From positions 248,001 to 312,000 of the forward strand of contig JAJDAL010000024.1 of NCBI GenBank assembly GCA_029261875.1: a stretch of DNA of 64,000 bases. The letters are read 5' to 3'. A model generated the notes under the pieces. That model ran no database searches, had not been told where the DNA came from, and worked only from the letters and a program-made list of their open reading frames with translations. Position 1 is the first letter of the stretch. The number at the start of each line of letters is the position of its first letter. Origin of the DNA: Deltaproteobacteria bacterium (GTDB lineage Bacteria; Myxococcota_A; UBA9160; JAJDAL01). The position numbers and the translations under genes are program-made. Below are positions 33,174-43,070 of the stretch, one piece after another.

Positions 33174-36100
33174 CTACTGGTACGCTGCCAGCGGTTCGGA
33201 GATCAAACGATCGCGCAGCGATCGGAATTCGTTCCGCAATTCGTCCGAGGGCAAGGTCTTTGCACAGCCTTCGATGGTGGCGTGAATCACCTCGATGGAT
33301 CGTTCCGCGTCGCGCTTGCGCCCTGCGCGATTCGCCAGCAATGCCAGCAGGGAATGGCAGCGCCAGATGATCGGCGGGTGTTCGATCGCCAGCGCCACGG
33401 CGAGCGACTCGCGCAGAGCCTCTTCGGCCTCGACGTTCTGGTCGAAATTCGCCAGCACACGGCCGCGCAACTCCAGGGCCCGCGCCTCGATCTTGCGCGA
33501 TCCGCTTTCGCGCGCTTGCTCGATTTCCGTGGCCGTTCCCGCCAGGGCGAGATCCGGCTCGCGCCGCAGCAGCGCAACCCGCGCGACCGAATCTTCGAGA
33601 TGCATGGCAATGCGCCAGCGCATCCAAGGATCTCCCGGCTCGTCGAGCTGCGCTCGAATCGCATCCAAATGATCGGACGCTTCTTGGATTTCCCCCAAGT
33701 GCAGCAAATTGCCCGCGAGATTGATCTTCCCGTTGGCATAGAGCTCCGGGGCGTTCTCGACGACTTCGCGCGCAACCATCACTTCCGCCAGATCCGTGGA
33801 TTGGCGATTGAACACGGCCGCCTGGCGGTGACATCCGAATTCCGCGAAACACCACCCGACGCTGTTCAACAGCCGCGCCTTGATGGCCGGCTGGCCGATT
33901 CGATTGCACATCTCGATGCCGCTTTGGAACTGCGCGATCGCGCGTCCGTATTCGCCGGCGCCCGCCAGGGCGAGCCCCAAGGTCCACAGCGGGAGTTCGA
34001 GGAAGAAGGGAGAGCGGCGCGCGGTGATCAGCGCGCGTTCCGACAGCTCGATCGCCGCGCGAAACTCGCCGAAGTGCTTCAGGAAGAGTGCTTCCGTCGC
34101 CCCCGCCACCATCATCGCGTGGGGGCTTCCGCATTGTTCCGCCAACGCAAACGCGTGAATCGAATTATTGCGATGCTCGGGAGCGAGATCGCCTTGGGCT
34201 ACGCAACTCTGAGCGTAGGACGCAGTGGCGATCGACTCCGCCGCGACGTTCTTCGACGCACGCGCCAACTCGATCGCCTTTGCACTGGATTCCTTGTTTC
34301 GATCGTAATCGTGGGCCCAGAAGTACGCGAAGGAGCTCAGCGCGAGGTTCATCGCACGACCGGTATCGTCTTCGTGGAGGGCCGCGGCGCGTTCGTAGGT
34401 TTCACCGGCCTGGCGAAAGGCGCTGATGGTGAAATAGACCAGCGCCAGCAGACCTTCGAGTTCGATTACTTCGCGCTTGGGAACCGACACGTCTTCGCGC
34501 TTCGCAATGTCGAGGGCGGCGCGACAATGTTCGATCGCCGAGTCGTTTGCGAAATTGTCCGCAGCTTTGCGGGCCGCGAGCGCGTGATAGAGAAAGGATT
34601 TTTCCCAACTCTCCGCCAGGCTGAAATGCTGAGCGAGGACCGCATAGTGCTCGCTCAAGCGATCGCGATACAACTCCTCGATTGCCAGCCCCACGATCTC
34701 GTGCAGGGATTTGCGCCGGGAAATGAGAACGCTTTCGTAGGCGACATCGTGGGTGAGCGCGTGTTTGAACATGAACGCGAGTTCTGGGTGAGAGGCCTTT
34801 TGATAGATGAGTTCGAGCGCGCGAAGCTCCCCCACCAAATCGCCTACCCGGTCCCCGGCCTCGATGATTCGATCGAGCAGACCCAGCGCAAACTCGCGCC
34901 CAATCACCGACGCCACTTGAATCGCGCGCCGCGGCTCTTCCTCCAAGCGATCGATCCGCGCCATCAGAACGTCCTGGATGCTGTCGGGGACCGAGATCTT
35001 GTCGAGTTCTCGCTCGAGGCGCAGGCGTCCATGCTCGAAGCGCAGCACCCCCTCGTCGATCAACGATTTGGTGACCTCTTCGATGAACAGCGGGTTTCCA
35101 TCGGACTTCTGGGCGATCAGTTTCGCGAGGTTCGGGGGAAGCTCATCCGCGGCGAGCAACGCCCCGGTCATGCTTCCCGTTTCTTTACCCGTGAGAAGTT
35201 TGGGAGCCAAACGCGTGTGGAAGCTCCGATCGCCGAAGGGGTGTTCGTAGCCCGGTCGGTGGGTAAAGATGAACAACGCCTTGCTGGAGGGGATCGATTC
35301 ACTGATGAACCCCAGAAGCTGTTCGGAATCCGAATCGATCCAATGCAGATCTTCGATCACCAAAACCAGGGGGCGCTCTTCCGCCATTTCCAGCAGCAAA
35401 GCGGTCAGGGCCCGCGTGGTTTCGCTCCGGCGGTCCACCGCGTGCATCGCTCCCAGGGTCTCGTCTTCGTCCCCCAAGGACATCAGTTGCCGCAAGAAGG
35501 GAAGCGTCCATTCGAGGACGCTTCCGAATTCCCGGACACCCGTTTCGAGCTTTCCGCGGGCGGTGGCTTCGTCGTCGCCATCCTTGATCCCGAACCGACG
35601 CTGCAGCGCATCGACGAGTGGCAGAAAGGCGGATTGCCCGAGGGATGCGCAATGCCCCTCCAGCCAGACGTGGGCTTCGTCTTGGAGGGAGCGGCGAAAC
35701 TCGTACACGAGCCGCGACTTCCCGATCCCCGCTTCCCCCACCAGATACACGACCTGGCCCTGGCCCGTCCGCGCGCAATCGTAGGCCCCGCTCAGTGTCT
35801 TGAGTTCGTTCGCGCGGCCCACGAGTGGCGTCAGCCCGTCCTCGCCGGCGGCTTCGATTCGCCCGCGTACCGAACGCTGAGACTCGACCTGGTAGGCCCG
35901 CACGGATTTCGATTTGCCCTTGAGGTCCAACAGACCGACGTCCGTGAGATCGAAAAACCCCGACACCAGATTTCTCGTGGCCTCGGAAATCCACACGCTG
36001 CCCGGCGTTGCATGGGATTCGAGGCGCGAGGCGAGATTCGTCGTATCGCCGATTGCCGTGTAATCCATTCGCAAGTCGTCGCCGATACGACCCACCACGA

Positions 36101-36683
36101 CGGGTCCCGTGTGGACGCCGATCCGCATGCGGAATTCGACGTCGTAGCGCGCCCGCACCTCGCGATCGATTTCCGTCAGCGCGCGTTGAATCGCCAGGGC
36201 TGCGCAGACGGCCCTTCGCGGCGCATCTTCCAGGGCAATCGGCGCCCCGAACAACGCCATCAAACCGTCGCCGGTAAACTGATTGACGGTGCCTTCGAAG
36301 CGATGAACTTCGGGCACGATGCGCTGGAAGCATCGATCCATCAGCGAATGCAGGGCTTCGGCGTCGAGCATCTCTCCGAGTGGGGTGTAGTTGGCGAGAT
36401 CGGCGAACAACACGGTGACGTGCTTGCGCTCTCCCTCCAGCGACTTCTTCGAATTGAGGATCTTGTTGGCGAGATACTTGGGCGTGTAGGCGCGAGGATC
36501 GCGCGAAGCCGCGGACACCGCCGCCGCGTCGCGTGAAACCGGCGTCCCGCAGGCATCGCAAAAACGCGCCTCGGCGCGCAGCTCGTTCTGACATTGGGTG
36601 CAGGTCCGTGCGAGACCCGCTCCGCAAGACTCGCAGAATACGGCCTCATCGCGGTTGGGGTGCTGGCAGGAAGAACAATTCAT
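33174..36683 (-). CDS. adenylate/guanylate cyclase - AAA ATPase - TPR signalling protein with double zinc ribbon
   Basis: A 1169-residue cytosolic protein. Residues 1-50 hold two zinc ribbons (CSSC..CESCG and CTQC..CDACG). About 85-250 is a class III nucleotide cyclase domain: VTVLFADLANYTPLGE, FTGDGLMALFGAP and RIGVHTGPVVVGRIG with the metal aspartates kept and GDTTNLASRLE. About 285-600 is an AAA/STAND ATPase (LVGEAGIGKSRL; LVLVIEDLHWIDSDS). The last ~500 residues are TPR-like helices. This is the common myxobacterial/mycobacterial adenylate cyclase-ATPase architecture. Partner and stimulus unknown; the immediate downstream gene is the PhyH-like oxygenase. Confidence 0.92.
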   Translation of the reverse strand: MNCSSCQHPNRDEAVFCESCGAGLARTCTQCQNELRAEARFCDACGTPVSRDAAAVSAASRDPRAYTPKYLANKILNSKKSLEGERKHVTVLFADLANYTPLGEMLDAEALHSLMDRCFQRIVPEVHRFEGTVNQFTGDGLMALFGAPIALEDAPRRAVCAALAIQRALTEIDREVRARYDVEFRMRIGVHTGPVVVGRIGDDLRMDYTAIGDTTNLASRLESHATPGSVWISEATRNLVSGFFDLTDVGLLDLKGKSKSVRAYQVESQRSVRGRIEAAGEDGLTPLVGRANELKTLSGAYDCARTGQGQVVYLVGEAGIGKSRLVYEFRRSLQDEAHVWLEGHCASLGQSAFLPLVDALQRRFGIKDGDDEATARGKLETGVREFGSVLEWTLPFLRQLMSLGDEDETLGAMHAVDRRSETTRALTALLLEMAEERPLVLVIEDLHWIDSDSEQLLGFISESIPSSKALFIFTHRPGYEHPFGDRSFHTRLAPKLLTGKETGSMTGALLAADELPPNLAKLIAQKSDGNPLFIEEVTKSLIDEGVLRFEHGRLRLERELDKISVPDSIQDVLMARIDRLEEEPRRAIQVASVIGREFALGLLDRIIEAGDRVGDLVGELRALELIYQKASHPELAFMFKHALTHDVAYESVLISRRKSLHEIVGLAIEELYRDRLSEHYAVLAQHFSLAESWEKSFLYHALAARKAADNFANDSAIEHCRAALDIAKREDVSVPKREVIELEGLLALVYFTISAFRQAGETYERAAALHEDDTGRAMNLALSSFAYFWAHDYDRNKESSAKAIELARASKNVAAESIATASYAQSCVAQGDLAPEHRNNSIHAFALAEQCGSPHAMMVAGATEALFLKHFGEFRAAIELSERALITARRSPFFLELPLWTLGLALAGAGEYGRAIAQFQSGIEMCNRIGQPAIKARLLNSVGWCFAEFGCHRQAAVFNRQSTDLAEVMVAREVVENAPELYANGKINLAGNLLHLGEIQEASDHLDAIRAQLDEPGDPWMRWRIAMHLEDSVARVALLRREPDLALAGTATEIEQARESGSRKIEARALELRGRVLANFDQNVEAEEALRESLAVALAIEHPPIIWRCHSLLALLANRAGRKRDAERSIEVIHATIEGCAKTLPSDELRNEFRSLRDRLISEPLAAYQ

Positions 36684-36744
36684 TGCCGTCGCCGAGAGTA
36701 GTCCAGAGCCTCCCGAACCGACAAGCGGGAAGAAGACCGACGCG

Positions 36745-37767
36745 TCAGGGCACTGCGCGCTGCTTCAGGGCCGATACCACGTCCGCCCAGAGTTCCGGAT
36801 CCGGCGCGCGGTTGTGGGTAATGCCGACGCCATCCGCGATGCCGCGAAGCCGGCTCTCGATCTTCCCCGCGATCTCCTCGCGGGGCCCCACCACGGCGAT
36901 CGCCTCGAGAACCTCGTCGTCGATCAAGCCCGTCATGTCGTCCCAGCGGCCGGCCTTGGACAATCGATTGAGTTCCGGATGCAGATCGCCCCAACCGTGG
37001 CAATCCAATGTCGGGCGGTACGCGGGCGTCGACCCGTAGAAGGCCAGTTGCTGGCGCGCGGCCAGGGTCACGCGCTCGAACGCTTCCTCGGTGTCGGCCG
37101 TCACGACCAGGGTCGCACAAACGATCTCGAAGTCTTCGCGCGCGCGGCCCGACAGGGCGAGCCCGCGTTCGAGAGCGGGCATCGTGTGCTCAAGCAGGGA
37201 CTTCCGCGTGTTGAAGGGATGGGCGAAGAAGCCATCGGCGGTCTCGCCCGCAACCCGGGTCATCAGCGGGCCAAAGCCCGCTGTGAAGATCGGCGGCGGA
37301 CCGAAGGGATTCGGACCGGGATTGAAGGCTGGAATCATGATCGTATGGCGATAGAACTCACCGCGGAAATCGAGCTCGCTCTTCCCCTCCCAGGTATCGA
37401 AAATGGCGCGGATCGCCAGCACGATCTCCCGCATGCGCGCGGCGGGTTTGGACCAGGGCATGGAGAAACGTTTCTCGATATGCGGACGCACCTGGGAACC
37501 CAAGCCCAGTACGAACCGGCCTTGCGAGAGACTCTGTACCCCGTAGGCCAAGTGCGCGAGGTTCATGGGATTGCGCGCGAAGGCGATCGCGATCGCGGTT
37601 CCCAGGCGCAAGCGCCGGGTGCGCTCGGCCGCGAGCACCAGGGGCAAGAACGGATCGTGCTTTGCCTCGAAGCTGAAGCCCCCGTCGTAGCCCACTTCTT
37701 CGAGCTTCGGAAAAATCGTCCCCGCGTCGCGCGGATCCTCGAGGGCTGCCGTCGTGTAGACCTTCAT
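36745..37767 (-). CDS. LLM-class (luciferase-like) flavin oxidoreductase, possibly F420-dependent
   Basis: A 340-residue TIM-barrel oxidoreductase of the luciferase-like monooxygenase superfamily. GGFSFEAKHDPFLPLVLAAE near the start, LGTAIAIAFARNPMNLAHLA and GRFVLGLGSQVRPHIEKRF are the typical barrel strands; PPIFTAGFGPLMTRVAGETA is the cofactor region shared with TIGR03617-type F420-dependent enzymes. I start at MKVYTTAALED; the upstream frame overlaps the divergent hydrolase promoter. Cofactor (F420 versus FMN) is not decidable from sequence by eye. Divergent from the hydrolase-ALDH pair. Confidence 0.87.
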   Translation of the reverse strand: MKVYTTAALEDPRDAGTIFPKLEEVGYDGGFSFEAKHDPFLPLVLAAERTRRLRLGTAIAIAFARNPMNLAHLAYGVQSLSQGRFVLGLGSQVRPHIEKRFSMPWSKPAARMREIVLAIRAIFDTWEGKSELDFRGEFYRHTIMIPAFNPGPNPFGPPPIFTAGFGPLMTRVAGETADGFFAHPFNTRKSLLEHTMPALERGLALSGRAREDFEIVCATLVVTADTEEAFERVTLAARQQLAFYGSTPAYRPTLDCHGWGDLHPELNRLSKAGRWDDMTGLIDDEVLEAIAVVGPREEIAGKIESRLRGIADGVGITHNRAPDPELWADVVSALKQRAVP

Positions 37768-37810
37768 GCCCCGAGAACGGTATCGTTGATGGACTCGAAT
37801 GGGGAGTGAA

Positions 37811-38683
37811 ATGTCCGCCGATCCTGCCACTCAAGGGAGCCCGTATACGAAGATCGATCGTACGGTCGAGCTTCCCGGCCGCGGCACCACGTTCGTGCGC
37901 GACGTTCGGGGACCCGCGGGGGCGCCCGTGGTGATGCTGCTCCACGGCCTGGGAGCCACCGGAAGACTCAACTGGGGGCGGTCCTACCGCGCTCTGTCCG
38001 AACATTTCCGCGTCTTGAGCATCGATCACCGGGGGCACGGCCGGGGCATCCGCACGCGGCGCTTCCGCTTGGTGGATTGCGCGGACGATGCGGCGGCGGC
38101 CGCGGAAGCGCTCGGTGTGAAAAACTTCATCGCCGTGGGGTATTCCATGGGAGGGCCCATCGCATCCCTCACCTGGCGGCGTCACCCGGATCGCGTATCG
38201 GGCCTGGTCTTGTGCGCAACGTCGCGTCACTTCACCACGCGCAATCGCGCGATTTTTGCGCGGAACCTGCTCCCCCTCGTCGCAAACGTTGCGCGATTCG
38301 TCCCCGAGCAGGTCCATCGGCAGATGCTGCGGCGCATGTTGGCGCGGATCGAACACCCGGAGCTGCGCGAACGGGTCTTCGACGAGCTCGGCTCCAGCGA
38401 CCCGGCCTCGGTGATCGAGGCGGCTGGGGCGGTCGGTCGGTTCTCGTCCCACGATTGGATCGGCGATGTCGACGTTCCGGCCGCCGTGGTGGTGACGGCG
38501 ATCGATGAACTCGTGCCGGCTTCCCGACAGCGCAAACTCGCAGCCTCGATTCCAGGCGCGGAAGTATTCGAGATCGAGGCGGATCACGCGGCCTGTGTGG
38601 CCCGAGCGGATCTCTTCGTCCCTGCACTCGTGCGGGCTTGCCAGAGCGTTTCCCAGCGAATTCGAAGCGGAGAAGGAAAATAG
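37811..38683 (+). CDS. alpha/beta hydrolase
   Basis: A 290-residue hydrolase with LLHGLGATG (oxyanion strand), DHRGHGRG, nucleophile Ser112 in GYSMGG, an Asp in VVVTAIDELVP and the base in ADHAACV. Likely an esterase or C-C hydrolase; substrate unknown. I prefer the ATG at 37811, with GGGGAG 6 nt upstream, over 37799. Its stop is one base from the ATG of the aldehyde dehydrogenase, so the two form an operon, consistent with ester cleavage followed by aldehyde oxidation. Confidence 0.88.
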   Translation: MSADPATQGSPYTKIDRTVELPGRGTTFVRDVRGPAGAPVVMLLHGLGATGRLNWGRSYRALSEHFRVLSIDHRGHGRGIRTRRFRLVDCADDAAAAAEALGVKNFIAVGYSMGGPIASLTWRRHPDRVSGLVLCATSRHFTTRNRAIFARNLLPLVANVARFVPEQVHRQMLRRMLARIEHPELRERVFDELGSSDPASVIEAAGAVGRFSSHDWIGDVDVPAAVVVTAIDELVPASRQRKLAASIPGAEVFEIEADHAACVARADLFVPALVRACQSVSQRIRSGEGK

Positions 38684-38684
38684 T

Positions 38685-40220
38685 ATGGCGATCATCGAAG
38701 TCATGGAATCCAGCGGGCCGCGCCGCCGCCTGCGCGCCCGGAGTCCCGTCAGCCTCGAACCGATCGGCGAATTCGAATGCGCCACCGCGGAAGACGTGCG
38801 GCTCGCCGTCGAGCGCGCGCGCAAGGCGCAATCCGATTGGGCGCGCCTCGACTTCGATGCGAGGGCGGAAGTCCTCTACCGACTGCTCGACCAATTCGTC
38901 CAGCGCCAGGACGAGGTGATCGACGCGGTAGTGCAGGAAACCGGAAAGGCACGATCCGACGCCATCGCGCTCGAAGTGTACGCGCCGTGCGACGCCCTCG
39001 CCTATTACGCGAAGAATGCCAAGCGATTCCTCAAGCCCGAGAAACGCCGCATCCACGGCCTACTGGGTTTGGCGAAGAAGCTTCGCATCGTCTACGAACC
39101 CCTCGGCGTGGTCGGACTCATTACGCCGTGGAACGGACCCGTAGCACTTTCGGTGGTTCCCCTCGCCCAGGCACTGATGGCGGGGAATGCGGTGGTCCAC
39201 AAGCCGTCGGAAGTCACGCCCTTCTCTGCGCTCACGGTGAAACGCTTCACCGAAGACGCGGGTTTCCCGCCGGACCTCTACCAGGTCGTCCAGGGCGACG
39301 GCGAAACCGGTGCCGCGTTGATCGAGGCCGGAGTCGACAAGATCTCCTTCACGGGCAGCGTTGCGACGGGTCGTCGGGTTGCGGAAGCCTGCGGGAAACG
39401 CCTGATCCCCCACACCCTCGAACTCGGCGGGAAGGACGCCATGATCGTGTGTGCCGACGCCGACATCGACCGGGCAGCGGAGGGCGCGGTACTCGGGTCC
39501 TGCATGAACACCGGTCACTACTGCTGTGGCACCGAGCGCGTCTATGTCGTGGACGCTATCTACGAACCGTTTCTCGCGAAAGTCATCGAGCGAACCCGAC
39601 AACTGCGCCAAAGCGATCAAGGCGAAAGCGATGTCGGCGCCGTCTTCTGGGACAAGCAACTCGACATCATCGAGTCTCATATGGAAGACGCCCGTAACAA
39701 GGGCGCCGTGGTCCACGTGGGCGGCCGACGCAACCCGAATTTGAAGGGGCTCTACTACGAACCCACCGTAGTTTCGGAAGTCAACCACGACATGGCGCTC
39801 ATGACCCAGGAGACCTTCGGCCCCATCGTCTCCATCATGCGCGTGCGCGACGAAGAGGAGGCGATCCGCTGGGCCAACGATTCGGAATTCGGCCTGAACG
39901 GAAACGTGTGGACCACGGACACGGAGCGCGGTTTTCGGCTCGCGGAACGTGTGGAATCCGGCGGCGTGTGCATCAACGACATGGCGATGACCTACGGCAT
40001 CCACGAAGCGCCGTTCGGCGGCGTGAAGAACAGCGGCCTGGGCGTCGTCAATTCCGAAGCCGGCCTGCGCGGCTACTGTCACGCCAAGCCCATCAGCGCC
40101 GACCGGCGCGGCAAGGGAAAGATCCAGGGCGGCTACCCCTACACCGTCAAATCCGAAGCGGGCATGCAGAAACTGATTCGCTTCTGGTGGGGCGGGCGCC
40201 TCGGGCGCTGGTTCTCCTGA
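38685..40220 (+). CDS. aldehyde dehydrogenase family protein
   Basis: A 511-residue NAD(P)-dependent aldehyde dehydrogenase. TPWNGPV (150 region), GSVATG (224-229) for cofactor binding, catalytic Glu246 in LELGGKD, and the nucleophile Cys280 in NTGHYCCGTERV with a second Cys281 beside it. FGPIVSI and the APFGGVKNSGLG C-terminal motif are intact. The C-terminal ~25 residues end in an aromatic, basic stretch (IRFWWGGRLGRWF) that could be a membrane-associating tail, as in fatty aldehyde dehydrogenases. AAGGA precedes the ATG. Coupled with the alpha/beta hydrolase. Confidence 0.93.
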   Translation: MAIIEVMESSGPRRRLRARSPVSLEPIGEFECATAEDVRLAVERARKAQSDWARLDFDARAEVLYRLLDQFVQRQDEVIDAVVQETGKARSDAIALEVYAPCDALAYYAKNAKRFLKPEKRRIHGLLGLAKKLRIVYEPLGVVGLITPWNGPVALSVVPLAQALMAGNAVVHKPSEVTPFSALTVKRFTEDAGFPPDLYQVVQGDGETGAALIEAGVDKISFTGSVATGRRVAEACGKRLIPHTLELGGKDAMIVCADADIDRAAEGAVLGSCMNTGHYCCGTERVYVVDAIYEPFLAKVIERTRQLRQSDQGESDVGAVFWDKQLDIIESHMEDARNKGAVVHVGGRRNPNLKGLYYEPTVVSEVNHDMALMTQETFGPIVSIMRVRDEEEAIRWANDSEFGLNGNVWTTDTERGFRLAERVESGGVCINDMAMTYGIHEAPFGGVKNSGLGVVNSEAGLRGYCHAKPISADRRGKGKIQGGYPYTVKSEAGMQKLIRFWWGGRLGRWFS

Positions 40221-40239
40221 TCTCCGAGTCGAACTGCGG

Positions 40240-40869
40240 TTACCCACTTCGGCCGGCGTTCGTCGCGATCTGGACGAGCGAGGCCAGCAACGCGAGCACG
40301 AGCGCAACCCACACGCGCGGCCCAACAAACATGACCGGCGGCGCGATCGGGAACGCCAGCGTGTTCGCCATGGCGGCCATTTTGAACGCGTGGGCGGGTC
40401 GGAAAGCCGGATTCGTGGCGAGTTCGACCATGTCCCGCCGACTGCGATAGCGGACGACCCCCGCGAAGGACCAACCGGGATTCGCCTCGACGTTGGCGCG
40501 ATCGAGGTAACCGCCCGCGGCCTGGCCCAGCAAAGCCGGGTGTCCCGCGCGCTTGAAGACCTGGGGCATGAAGTACCCCGTGTAGCGCTCGAGCACCTCG
40601 CGGGCGGGTCGGCGTTCGCCCGTATCCGGCATCGCGACTTCGCCCGGATGCAGGCGAATCAGATTCACCATGTAGAACTCGCCGCCGTCATCGGTTTCGA
40701 GGAACTTGCGCAGACTCGCGATCAATTCGGGATCCGCACCACCGGCTTCGAAACGCTCGGTGTGGGAAGCGATCTCCGCATGCGTGAGCGGCCCGCGCCA
40801 ATTGTTGTACCAAAGCGAAAACACGCCGTACAGAACCAGCGCGCAAACCCAGATCCAGATCGAAGACAT
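40240..40869 (-). CDS. membrane-anchored DUF1330-like dimeric alpha/beta-barrel protein
   Basis: A ~209-residue protein with an N-terminal membrane helix (SIWIWVCALVLYGVFSLWY), a central DUF1330-like ferredoxin-fold region (EFYMVNLIRLHPGEVAM...GWSFAGVVRYRSRRDMVELATNPAFR), and a C-terminal hydrophobic helix (VWVALVLALLASLVQIA). Function unknown; related soluble proteins are often called heme- or polyketide-type monooxygenases without proof. Start choice: ATG at 40869 has AAAGGA 7 nt upstream; an ATG at 40899 that overlaps the DUF2855 stop (ATGA) is the alternative. Last gene of the five-gene GST/DsbA operon. Confidence 0.72.
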   Translation of the reverse strand: MSSIWIWVCALVLYGVFSLWYNNWRGPLTHAEIASHTERFEAGGADPELIASLRKFLETDDGGEFYMVNLIRLHPGEVAMPDTGERRPAREVLERYTGYFMPQVFKRAGHPALLGQAAGGYLDRANVEANPGWSFAGVVRYRSRRDMVELATNPAFRPAHAFKMAAMANTLAFPIAPPVMFVGPRVWVALVLALLASLVQIATNAGRSG

Positions 40870-40895
40870 CTTCATTTCCTTTGCGTCCCGGTCGG

Positions 40896-41978
40896 TCATT
40901 CGCTCCACAGCGAAAGCACATGGCCCTCGTCGGGACGGGTTCGGCCCTCGAGCGTATCGTTGTAGACGCGTTCCAGGACCTGCTCTCCCCGCCCCCGGAG
41001 AATTCGCAGCCATTCGTCGCTATAGGCGTCGAATTTCCGCCACGCGCCGCCAATGCGTTCTTGAACACCCGCCGCACCCCAGTCCTGGGTGCGTTTCTGA
41101 ATCTGCGCGGGAGCGAAGAAGAACTCGGGTTTTGCTCCGGGCAGATTCTCGTCGCGGCCGCCCTGCTCCCAGTGCGTCAACCCGACCGAGCAGCTGTGTT
41201 TCATGTTGTCCCCGAAGTGGCGATGCAAGTTCGTCACCACGGACCCGTTCCCCGCCATGTCGACGAACGCCACCGGGGTATCGGGGGAGAGCGATGCGAT
41301 CTCGTCGTAGGGCAATACCTGGTCGTAGCACTTCAGGCTCTTTACGAAACCGAGGTTGCGTGGTGAAGTGAACCCCACCACCGGCCCCGCCCCGCGCTGG
41401 GAAAGCTGATACGCAAGTGCGATCGAGGTTTTACTCGAGGCGCTGGAGATCAGAAACGATTTCGCGCCGAAAAATCCATTTTCCGCCAGAAAGTCGTCAA
41501 CGAGAAAAGACGTCATGAACAAACCGCGCATCAGCATGAGCTGATCTTCCCGATCCGCGGCGTAGAGCGGGTCTCCACTCGCGCGGGAATACTGCCGATA
41601 GACCGGCGCGGTCTCGCTGCGATGGGGGGCGGCGTCGAGGAAGCTGCCCGGCCCCACCGAATCCGCCTGTACGACCAACGAATGCGACATGGGGTAGAAG
41701 CCGAAGAAGCGCTCGCCTTCTTCGATCCCGGCACTCTTCGAACGCAGCACCTCCCCGAACCCCATGGCCGGGATTCGCCCCCAACCCGCTTCAGCCTGAA
41801 AGAAATGCCAATAGCCGAGCATGTCTCCCGCCACGGCGTAGGAGATGTTGTTCGCAGTGAGGGCGAAACGATCGACTTTGAGCTCCACCTGACCCGACGC
41901 GAGCTCGCCTACATCCGGCGCAGACACGAAGCGCGATTGGCGCGGTTCATCCCGCTTTACGATGAAATCGACGGCCAT
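40896..41978 (-). CDS. DUF2855 family protein
   Basis: A 360-residue soluble protein matching the DUF2855 pattern: KVDRFALTANNISYAVAGDMLGYW near the N-terminus, RIPAMGFGEVLRSK, and a Rossmann-like middle (KSFLISSASSKTSIALAYQL, VVGFTSPRNLGFVKSL, VAFVDMAGNGSVV). The layout mirrors medium-chain reductases, so an enoyl-thioester or quinone reductase-like role is plausible but unproven. ATG at 41978 abuts the stop of the GST-like gene with no gap. Confidence 0.82.
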   Translation of the reverse strand: MAVDFIVKRDEPRQSRFVSAPDVGELASGQVELKVDRFALTANNISYAVAGDMLGYWHFFQAEAGWGRIPAMGFGEVLRSKSAGIEEGERFFGFYPMSHSLVVQADSVGPGSFLDAAPHRSETAPVYRQYSRASGDPLYAADREDQLMLMRGLFMTSFLVDDFLAENGFFGAKSFLISSASSKTSIALAYQLSQRGAGPVVGFTSPRNLGFVKSLKCYDQVLPYDEIASLSPDTPVAFVDMAGNGSVVTNLHRHFGDNMKHSCSVGLTHWEQGGRDENLPGAKPEFFFAPAQIQKRTQDWGAAGVQERIGGAWRKFDAYSDEWLRILRGRGEQVLERVYNDTLEGRTRPDEGHVLSLWSE

Positions 41979-43070
41979 TCAGGAATCTCCTTTTTCGAAA
42001 ATGAGTTGAAAATTCTTCTTTCCCAACCGGTGACGGGGTTGGTAGGCGAGTACGGTCTCCCACCCGCTTCCCACCAGGGATTCATCGACGCGTTTGCGCT
42101 CCGGCTCGGAGAAACTGCGATACACGTCCAGGGAACGTTGCAGCATCCACAGGGAGTAGGGCAAGCAACCCTTCTGAATCGGGGTTCCGCGCAGCGCAGT
42201 CGCATACGGCCCAATTGCGCGCGGGGGTTCCTCGACGTCTTCCGGTCGCGTGTCCGCCCAGGCTTCGAAACTCCGAACCGCGTCCAAGAGGACTTGCGCT
42301 GCATCCCGGCCCATCACGCTGAGAACCGCCCGCAGGCTGGGCGCCAGGGCATCGCCTTCGAGCCACTCCCCCTGGCCGTCGCTGGTGGGAAAATTGCAGC
42401 GCTCGATCCAACCGCACACAGGTACGGCGGATTCGAGCAGCAACTTGCGCGAGACCAGATCGTTGAAGAAATGGCCGTATAGGGGTCCCATCAACGCACA
42501 ATCCGCCAGAGACATTCGGGCGCCCAATAGATAGGGGCTGCTTCCGAAGTGGCGCGAGAGGACGTCGAGCAGGTCTCGTGTGTGCGCTTCGATGGCCGGC
42601 GCCGCCGCGTCGGTCGCACCGAGCATCAGACGCGCACGGGCCATTCGGTCCGCGGCCGCACGACCCCGTTTTTCGTTCCCGATCATCGCCGTGAAGCGCG
42701 CGCGAGCCGACGCTTCACCGAGTTCACTACCCCAGCGATAGTGCATGGCGGGAATGAGTCCGAACTCGTCCGAGTAGAGTTCGATCAAATGGGCCGCCAT
42801 GCGCTGGACCGGTGAAGTGGGAAAGAGCGGCGGATTCGGGTGGCAGACTTCCAGCTGGTCGAGAATCTCGCTGGTGTCCTGCCAGACCTGCCCGTCGGGG
42901 GTCTCCAGAATGGGGATGAAACCCAACCCCGTGCGCTGCAGGATGTCGCCGACGTTGGCGCGCACTTCCTCGTACCAGAGTTGCTTGTAGCGAAGCGCCG
43001 GCCGCACTTTGGCGGAGAAATAGGAAACTTCGAAGGCGTGAAAGCGGTACGGGGCCGGGGTCGCGTTCAT
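41979..43070 (-). CDS. glutathione S-transferase-like protein with extended C-terminus
   Basis: A 363-residue protein. Residues 8-85 form a GST N-terminal thioredoxin fold (FEVSYFSAKVRPALRYKQ, GFIPILETPDGQVWQDTSEI with the glutathione-binding D-T-S-E-I), followed by a GST C-terminal helical region (LADCALMGPLYGHFFND). About 100 extra residues follow the usual end. Its ATG overlaps the DsbA-like gene stop by 4 bp. Likely glutathione-dependent reduction or conjugation; substrate unknown. Confidence 0.82.
   Translation of the reverse strand: MNATPAPYRFHAFEVSYFSAKVRPALRYKQLWYEEVRANVGDILQRTGLGFIPILETPDGQVWQDTSEILDQLEVCHPNPPLFPTSPVQRMAAHLIELYSDEFGLIPAMHYRWGSELGEASARARFTAMIGNEKRGRAAADRMARARLMLGATDAAAPAIEAHTRDLLDVLSRHFGSSPYLLGARMSLADCALMGPLYGHFFNDLVSRKLLLESAVPVCGWIERCNFPTSDGQGEWLEGDALAPSLRAVLSVMGRDAAQVLLDAVRSFEAWADTRPEDVEEPPRAIGPYATALRGTPIQKGCLPYSLWMLQRSLDVYRSFSEPERKRVDESLVGSGWETVLAYQPRHRLGKKNFQLIFEKGDS

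Noticed and set aside
33144..36536. Open frame of 1130 codons on the plus strand opposite the cyclase/AAA gene
   Set aside because: It mirrors the codon pattern of the minus-strand gene, has no recognisable domains and is rich in Arg/Gly/His; such long antisense frames are common in high-GC DNA.
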